The notes under the pieces: model-generated
Database searches by the model: none
Told to the model about the DNA's origin: nothing
Seen by the model: only the letters and a program-made list of their open reading frames with translations
Part shown: one piece after another, positions 57,690 to 64,000 of the stretch
Layout: each line of letters begins with the position of its first letter
How positions within the stretch are numbered: the first letter of the stretch is position 1
Origin: Sphagnum compactum
Taxonomy: Eukaryota > Bryophyta > Sphagnopsida > Sphagnales
Length of the DNA stretch: 64,000 nucleotides
Direction of reading: 5' to 3'
Assembly (NCBI GenBank): GCA_965153455.1
Contig: OZ234493.1
Span: 26,774,213 to 26,838,212, forward strand
Position numbers and translations under genes: made by a program

Positions 57690-58380
57690 ATACAATAACC
57701 ATTAATAAAATAGCCATCAATAACCACCAATAAAATAACAACCAATGGCTTACAACAGAATAATCACTAATAGCCATTAATAAAATAGTCACCAATAGCC
57801 ATTAATAGACTAATCACGAATAACCATAAATAGAATAATCACCAATAGCCATTAATAGATTAATCACGAATAGCCATAAATAGAATAACCATAAATAGCC
57901 ATTAATAGTCATTAATACATTAATCACGAATAGCCATTAATAGAATAGCCACTAATAGAATAGCCACCAATAGCCATTAATAGAATAGCCACTAGTAGCC
58001 ATTAATAAAATAGCCACCAGTAGCCATTAATAAAATAGCCACCAGTAGCCATTAATATAATAGCCACTAGTAGCCATTAATAGAATAGCCACCAGTAGCC
58101 ATTAATAGAATAGCCACCAGTAGCCATTAATATAATAGCCACCAGTAGCCATTAATATAATAGCCACCAATAACCATTCATATAATAGCCACGAATAGTC
58201 ACTAATAAAATAACCACGAATAACCACTAATAGAATAACTACTAATGGCCATTGATAGAATAACCACCAATAACTATTAATAGAATAACCACTAAAAAAC
58301 ATTAATGGCCACAAATAAAATAGGTACCAATAGCCATTAATAACCACCAATAACACTAATAAAAGAACAACCATATATTA
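57690..58380. repeat. Minisatellite, 'tagccattaatagaa/tagccaccag' units
   Basis: Tandem units of about 13 and 26 bases ('aatagccaccagtagccattaataga') run for about 700 bases and are most regular at 57960-58160. Related single units trail on to about 58740. The long minus-strand frame (58102-58374, VVLLLVLLVVINGYWYLF) is an artefact of the repeat. There are no unique spacers, so it is not CRISPR-like. Confidence 0.8.
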
Positions 58381-59100
58381 TTATTGCTTAGGATTGCCAA
58401 AAATAATCTAAAATGAAATAATTTATAATAATAATAAATAACTTAAAGTGAAATAATTTTCAATAGCCAAAAATAACTTATAATAGCTACAAGCAATCTG
58501 AATTCAAATAATTTAAAATAGCCAAAAATAACAAAAAATAAACAAAAAAACTTACAATAATTGAAAATAGCCTAAGGTGAAATAAGTTAAAATAGTCAAA
58601 AGTCATTTATGATAACTGCAAGTAGTCTAAATTGAAATAATTTACAATAGCCAAAAATAACATAAAATAGCCAAAATAACCAAAAGTAGCCTAGGGTGAA
58701 ATAACCAAAAATAACCAAAAATATTTGAGAATAGTTGTAAATAGCCATAAATAATGTAGGGTGAAATAATTTAAATTAATGAAAAATATTCATATAATAA
58801 TTGAAAGTAATTTAACATAGGTAGTATCATTATATTAACAAAAAAAATCCATTTACTAAATTATTTTTTTCAAAAGAATGGTCATTGAAATGTTATTGAA
58901 TAATGATATTCAACCTTTTTTTTGTTCAAATGATTTTAAACTTTCAAAAGGAAATAAATTTAATTATGTACATTATTGAATTTTAAAAAAAAGTAAACTC
59001 GAATCATTTCATTTGAACAAAATCTCAATAAGATATGAATTTTCAAAAATTATGTTTTTTGTAATGTTTAAAATGAAATATTTGATAAATAGAATGTAAT
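58381..59100. other. AT-rich DNA with trailing minisatellite motifs
   Basis: 'aatagccaaaaataac' units continue to about 58750. The tract at 58780-58860 resembles, inverted, the sequence at 49330-49400, which may mean these are two halves of one disrupted element. No gene. Confidence 0.4.
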
Positions 59101-59104
59101 GTAA

Positions 59105-59290
59105 CATGTTACCACAACAAGTGGGGTGGTTTGATGGTAAAGGTGTTTGCCCCCATTCCAAAGGTCAAGGGATCAAACCTCATGGGTGGTGTTGTGTGTG
59201 GTCAACAATGGTATGTTGACCAAATATTCTTTGATAGTGTTAGGTGCCTAGGTTGACAAGTTGGAAATTTGTAAAAACATTCTATTGGGA
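59105..59290 (+). mobile_element. tRNA-derived SINE, copy 1
   Basis: A tRNA-like head is visible: A-box-like GTGGTTTGATGGTAAAGG at 59132 and B-box-like AAGGGATCAAACCTC at 59167. It is followed by a body rich in 'gtggtcaacaatgg'. These are internal RNA polymerase III promoter elements. It does not fold as a complete tRNA and the 3' end is not sharply defined. Confidence 0.5.
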
Positions 59291-59484
59291 ACTTAATCAT
59301 GAACATGAGGTTTTGTTTTATAATGAAGTTACAAGGATGTTATTTCCAAGATGAATGATGATAGTAGGGAATTCATATGCAAATGCCTTGGCTGTTCCAT
59401 GAATTCAACATTGCATGCAATTCAAGTGATGAGCAGAATAGTTGTAATCGATATTGGTTATTAGTCCAACAAAAAACAGGCATG

Positions 59485-59665
59485 GCACCAGGGTGATGGC
59501 TCATTGGTATAGCACCATCTGGGACCTTGAGGTCACAAAAAGGTTGTGGGTTCAAACCCAATGGTGCGTAGGTGAAACTCATGTCGGGCCTCTACCAATG
59601 ACCTTTTGGGGGTGCCAACACCTTGTCAGGTTGGGTTTGCTATTATGCTTTTAAAATTTAGTATT
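59485..59665 (+). mobile_element. tRNA-derived SINE, copy 2
   Basis: The head has A-box-like TGGCTCATTGGTATAGCACC at 59496 and a near-perfect B box, GGGTTCAAACCC, at 59549. Then a body 'gggggtgccaacaccttgtcagg' leads to a T-rich tail. It differs from copy 1 in sequence, so it may be a second SINE family or a distant member. The plus-strand frame 59454-59654 is not a gene. Confidence 0.55.
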
Positions 59666-60039
59666 GCATAATATTATAAAAAATTGGCCTGGCACCAATA
59701 ATTAAATACATCATTGTTCATATTTCTAATAATTAGGCAGTGCAATTAAAGAACATTCCAATTTTACCATCATGTCAAAGTATGATTTTAGGAAGGGTGA
59801 AGAACCATGAAATCCTTTCCCAAATTAGAGGTGTCCAGCATAATTGTGAACAACATGTTTAGCCTACCCAAAGTTATGAGTTGGAACCAAGTGTGGAAGG
59901 TCACTTATCCCAATAATGTTAACTAGTAGTTAAATTGGGATGATTGTTCTCTAGATTTGTCCAGAGTCTATGGCTTGAAGCCGCTTGAAGCTAGTCATCA
60001 CATACTGTAACACCTTGGCAGCTTCGGCATTGATTAAAT

Positions 60040-61102
60040 TATGTATAAAATGTTAAAATTTCCAAAGAACAAAATTTGGTGAAGGCAAATATATATATAT
60101 ATACATTTGATTGTATATGTTTTTGGAATTTGTGCAAAAAAGTATGTAGAAGACTTGAAAGGGCGAGTTAGTAACACAATAGCATTATAGGCATTACAAA
60201 GTTGTAGAATACACCCACAAATTATGCAGGAGATAGTGGAATGCAAAGAGTTTGGGTTTGCCATACTTTGTGAACTACCTTGTAGTCATATTTGTGATTT
60301 ATCAAAGAAAGAAAGTGACATATTTTAGCAATAAGAATGCAATCACATTGATGAAAACAGAAAAAGGGGAAAGGTGGATTGGGCACAAATTAGATGCAAT
60401 AGTTTGTGTAATGAGCTGGATTGGTGGTATAAGTATGTCAAGGAGAATAAAAGGGACAATGACACCTGTCAGTCAGCCAACCCTAATACTTCCAAAGAGT
60501 TTTAAGTATTTATTTGTTCACCAAAAGGAGAACTCACAGAAACCACATGCCAAGGTCAAGAAAACTAGAGAGGAGATGTAGGCAACATTGGAAAATAAAT
60601 AGTAGAATTTCCAAGAAGTGTTTTCAAAAGGAAGAACAAAGCTAAGGAAGGTTGAATTTCAAGATTAGGAGTTAAGAAAGAATAGGAGAACATTGAAGCA
60701 AGGGCTCAGAAGATGATGAGGGGTAGAGTGGCACCATTCGTAGTGCCAACACTAGTATGGGTAAGTATGCACATCACAAATATATAGGCTTCATGGGTTC
60801 GTTCCAAAATTCGTGCAAAATTTGTTATTTCATGGGTGCATATCATTTAAACATGAATGTCATGCATTATTTAAACACGAAAGTCGTGTGCACAACTTTT
60901 GTGTGTAAACAACACGAATAGACATATAACATCTATGTTTAAACAATATGAACAAATATATGACATTTGTGTCGAAACAATGCACACAACATTGATGTTC
61001 AAATAATACAAATAGATGAATGACATCCGTGTCTATTATATACGAACCTATGAAAAACAAATTTTGCATGATTATTATTGCCAAATCATGACTCATGAAG
61101 TT
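60040..61102 (+). pseudogene. Decayed retroelement accessory ORF, copy 3, first part
   Basis: From about 60135 the plus strand reads YVEDLKGRVSN, ALQALQSC and MQEIVECKEFGF. From 60252 in another frame it reads VIFVIYQRKKVTYFSNKNAITLMK, FKYLFVHQKEN and KVKKTREEM. The same segments are found in copy 1 (VISMVYQREKV, FKYMF) and, for YVE-KG, in copy 2. After about 60760 similarity is lost. Stops and at least two frameshifts break it. A D-family LTR separates it from its C-terminal part. Confidence 0.5.
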
Positions 61103-61494
61103 TGACGCGCTCCCAAGTCCCTAGTTAGTCCCAAGTTTGGGCTAACTTGTTCAAGTTGCGGAAAAGGGAGGACTCATGAAGTTTGACGCGCTCCCAAGTC
61201 CCTAGTTAGTCCCAAGTTTGGGCTAACTTGTTCAAGTTGCGGAAAAGGGAGGACTCATGAAGTTTGACGCGCTCCCAAGTCCCTAGTTAGTCCCAAGTTT
61301 GGGCTAACTTGTTCAAGTTGCGGAAAAGGGAGGACTCATGAAGTTTGACGCGCTCCCAAGTCCCTAGTTAGTCCCAAGTTTGGGCTAACTTGTTCAAGTT
61401 GCGGAAAAGGGAGGACTCATGAAGTTTGACGCGCTCCCAAGTCCCTAGTTAGTCCCAAGTTTGGGCTAACTTGTTCAAGTTGCGGAAAAGGGAG
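61090..61494. repeat. Five identical 81-bp tandem repeats across an LTR insertion edge
   Basis: Units start at 61090, 61171, 61252, 61333 and 61414, each 81 bases and apparently identical. Each unit contains 13 bases of target DNA, including the AAGTT duplication, and the first 68 bases of LTR D4. The array must therefore have arisen after the LTR inserted. Confidence 0.9.
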
Positions 61495-62237
61495 GGACTA
61501 GGAGCACGCTCCCAGCCTTCAGCACTAAGAGGGGTAGAGGGTCGTGCTGAAGCCTCGGGATGGACTAAGAAGAGTGACAAGCTTTTCACCTATTCAAATC
61601 TGCATCAAAACCAACCACAAGTTGGTTAGACCACTTTCTGGATCACTTTGGTGCTAGGACAAACCACGGGCAACCTTGGACTCACTTGACTCACCACTGC
61701 CCGGACTTGGGGGAAGCCACCATCTTCCCCCATATAGTATTCTCTGCAGCTCTCGCTACATCCGAATGGCACTTTTTCCCGGGACTCCCAAGGAGGAGTC
61801 CCGAAACTGTCCCGATTTGGACTCCCAGGACTTTGGGAGCTTATATCTCCCGGCTCAGACCTCTGATTGGAGTGAGGTCTAAACCAAAGTTTTAGCTCTC
61901 CTCGAGATCTTTCCAACGGTCTGTTGCATTCCACTTGCACACACCGGGATCAAGTCGATTCCCGACTTTTAGTGGTCGGGAGTCAAACTGCCAGTTTGAC
62001 TTTCGGCCCTTCTTTTGCCCATAACTCGGGCTGCAGATGTCCAAATGGCCCATGCGAGGCCATTTTCAACATCTACACTTCAAGACCTTTTCATTGATAT
62101 AAAGAACACCTCAATGCGAGGTGTTTTGACCCCTGCAATCAAGCTCTGAATTTTTGAGAGTCCCGGTGGACTCCAAGTCCCCAACTTTGGGAATGTGAGT
62201 TGCATCCTCACACTTTGCCCAAAGTGGGGTTGCGACA
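61103..62237 (+). mobile_element. D-family solo LTR D4, 5-bp duplication AAGTT
   Basis: It starts TGACGCGCTCCCAAG at 61103 and ends GGGGTTGCGACA at 62237. AAGTT flanks it (61098-61102 and 62238-62242). Of its 1135 bases, 324 come from four extra 81-bp units at its start, leaving about 811, as in D2. It interrupts accessory ORF copy 3. There are no internal genes, so it is a solo LTR. Confidence 0.9.
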
Positions 62238-62242
62238 AAGTT

Positions 62243-63960
62243 TGTGATGTAAAATGTAGAGGTACCATAGATGTCATCTCCACAAGGGAGAAAATTAAAG
62301 GAACAAAGGCAAAGGGTCAAGAGAGAACATGATATTAGGATTCTAGAGGTTGAGGAGCAACATCCATCAACAGATGGGGACATTTATGAAGACTAAATGG
62401 ACAACCATGAAAGTCCACAACATTTACGATAGTAATAGCAACAACAATAACAACAGACACAAGAAGGTTTACAAGCTAATGGACTACAAACAGAGAGGAT
62501 GGAACGACAACCTCCTTTTGCAGTGTTTAGACCACTAAAATTATAGGTACTAGCTAGTAGACTAAGATCTACGAAAGGACAAACATTTGAGTTTTGGGTT
62601 GGGGAGTAGATTAGCACAGGAGTTGGGATCTTCTACATAAGGATCCAAAAATCCTACAACACATATAAGTACACTAAAGTCTATGGATGAGGTAGTTGCA
62701 GAAGCAATGCAAGCAAATAAGGTAGTTGAATTGTTTCAGACCATGGCAATTATGAGTCTGAATATAGGGAATTTGAATTTGGAGGTGAGCAATCTAAAAA
62801 ACATATTGGCCATGAAAGATAAGGAGGAGGCAATATTGTAGGTCAAATTAGACAAGGGTAAGGGATTTCCAAAGGGAGTGCAAGCATAACATAGAATTGT
62901 GGAGGAAGAACAAGATAAAAAATGAGCAGAAGATCAAAATGTTCATACAAAAATTGCAAGATGAGAATAAAGAACTCAAGGTTAAGACAGCTCTGATGAA
63001 ATCTGATGAAATCACAAGATGAAGAATTAAAGGAATTGAGGATGACTCTTGAAGCCTTGGAAACTACAAAAAGAAAATGGGCATATACATTGTTCCATTA
63101 CAAACAACAATAGGAGGTTTTGGGTGGTCAACTATAAGCACTAAGGAGAAGGAGAAGGAGAATGTTTTGACATATTTGGAATTGCTGAATTTGAATAGTG
63201 CTTATCTATTTAATTATGAAGAACTTAGAAGAAAGACAATAATGGCCAAAAAAAAAAGTAAGTTGGTGGAGGTAAATAAAGAGTATAAGAGGAATTTGCA
63301 CCAGGTGCAGGCATAGTTGGAGACTACCAATGAGAACATTATGGACCCAATTGGTGTGAAGAAAAGGTTGGAGGATTATGAACAGATGTTGCAGTATTAC
63401 ACTTTAATGAGGACAAAAAACAAGATGAAGGATTATGATGCAAAGTTTAAGGAATGGTGGGAAGTTGGAAAAGGCATACCTTTGCAAAGGAGTTGGAGAA
63501 GAATCTGGCCCAACATAGAGTTGATGAAAGGAACCTCAGGTACAAGTTGGAAATATATTAAAGAATTTTTCCAGAGTTTGTTTATGGAAGTCTAACAATT
63601 ATAGAGACATCGGGCCAAGATGAGGAGACTAAAACAGGGCCCAAGAGGACAGCTCGGGAGGAGGAAGTGCATACTAAGGAACCACATGAACTCAAAGGAG
63701 GGGGCTAAGAAGAAAAAGAACAAGAAACAACTTAAGAAGAAGAACAAGTGGAGACTACTTTAGTAACAAAGGTAAAGTAATCAAAGTTGTAGCCCTTGGA
63801 AGCAGAATCACAAATTGAGTTAGTGGAAGAGGAGGTCAGAACTGTAGATTCAGAGGTAGGTACAGAACCACTAGTTGTTATACAAGTTGGGACTACATAG
63901 ATTGCCATTTATGACTGGTGACAAAGTGACGCAGATGTCCAATTATTACAATGATTAAAA
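62243..63960 (+). pseudogene. Decayed retroelement accessory ORF, copy 3, coiled-coil C-terminal part
   Basis: Frames on the plus strand are rich in Lys, Glu, Leu and Gln with coiled-coil character. Examples are DEVVAEAMQANKVVE-like at 62690, KLVEVNKEYKRNLHQVQ at 63260, VKKRLEDYEQMLQYYTLM at 63350 and KFKEWWEVGKG at 63450. YxxxLQYYxxM and NEWWELV occur in the same order in copy 1 (12540-12720, minus). Past 63600 the sequence is Glu/Thr-rich and stops are frequent. The family is unidentified. It may be a structural or accessory protein of the gypsy lineage of element 2. Confidence 0.45.
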
Positions 63961-64000
63961 AATGATTACAAGTCATTTAATATGAACATACACAACCCTA

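Noticed and set aside
58102-58374. Hydrophobic 90-codon frame on the minus strand (possible membrane protein)
   Set aside because: It is the translation of a 13/26-base minisatellite; the residue periodicity equals the DNA repeat.
59130-59185. Functional tRNA gene
   Set aside because: A- and B-box motifs are present, but no cloverleaf can be drawn and the sequence continues into a SINE body.
61090-61494. CRISPR-like array
   Set aside because: The 81-base units are directly adjacent with no spacers, and the context is a plant retrotransposon edge.

Overview
The window reads as nuclear DNA of a land plant with a large, repeat-rich genome. The evidence is one intron-containing host gene in 64 kb, about two thirds A+T overall, old and heavily mutated Ty3/gypsy retrotransposons nested in one another, CACTA-type DNA transposon ends, tRNA-derived SINEs and AT-rich satellites. 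A gymnosperm is my best guess. That is inference from gene density and repeat style; no marker gene settles it.

Layout. 1-8.87 kb: AT-rich DNA with the tail of a solo-LTR family (called D here) at 1-129, a decayed D copy near 3.7-4.35 kb and no recognised gene. 8.87-10.39 kb (-): the only apparently intact host gene, a two-exon BAHD acyltransferase. 12.4-15.0 kb (-): a decayed, coiled-coil-rich retroelement ORF whose relatives recur at 25.4-26.9 kb and 60.0-63.9 kb. 15.0-16.8, 22.8-25.4 and 28.0-30.7 kb: three copies of a roughly 2.6-kb LTR (family L), each carrying the same small ORF. 17.7-22.8 kb (+): a broken Ty3/gypsy element with gag, protease, RT, RNase H and integrase, and a D solo LTR inside the RT. 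26.9-40.29 kb (-): a second Ty3/gypsy element, interrupted by an L solo LTR in integrase and by a 7.3-kb CACTA element in RT. 41.2-42.2 kb: a satellite. 43.9-47.5 kb: further transposon ends and a third gypsy RT holding a 594-bp MITE-like insert. 49.66-57.49 kb (-): the youngest element, a nearly complete gypsy retrotransposon with paired LTRs, primer-binding site, polypurine tract, Gag, a Pol with few lesions and an extra ORF before gag. 57.7-58.4 kb: a minisatellite. 59.1-59.7 kb: two SINEs. 60-64 kb: the third coiled-coil ORF copy with a D solo LTR whose edge has been amplified as five 81-bp repeats.

The most interesting object is the CACTA element at 31580-38922. Removing it together with one copy of its AAA duplication restores the interrupted RT reading frame. 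No transposase is visible in it. It carries pieces of at least three unrelated plant genes with introns still present: a mitochondrial carrier on the minus strand, and on the plus strand an EREX-like PX-domain gene and a casein kinase I. A head-to-head TTTAGGG/CCCTAAA palindrome lies between the oppositely oriented pieces.

Four insertions (L-B, L-C, D2, D4) have exact 5-bp duplications, and the CACTA has a 3-bp one, so the order of insertion can be read directly. All coordinates and matches were found by eye. Family names rest on motif recognition, not on searches.
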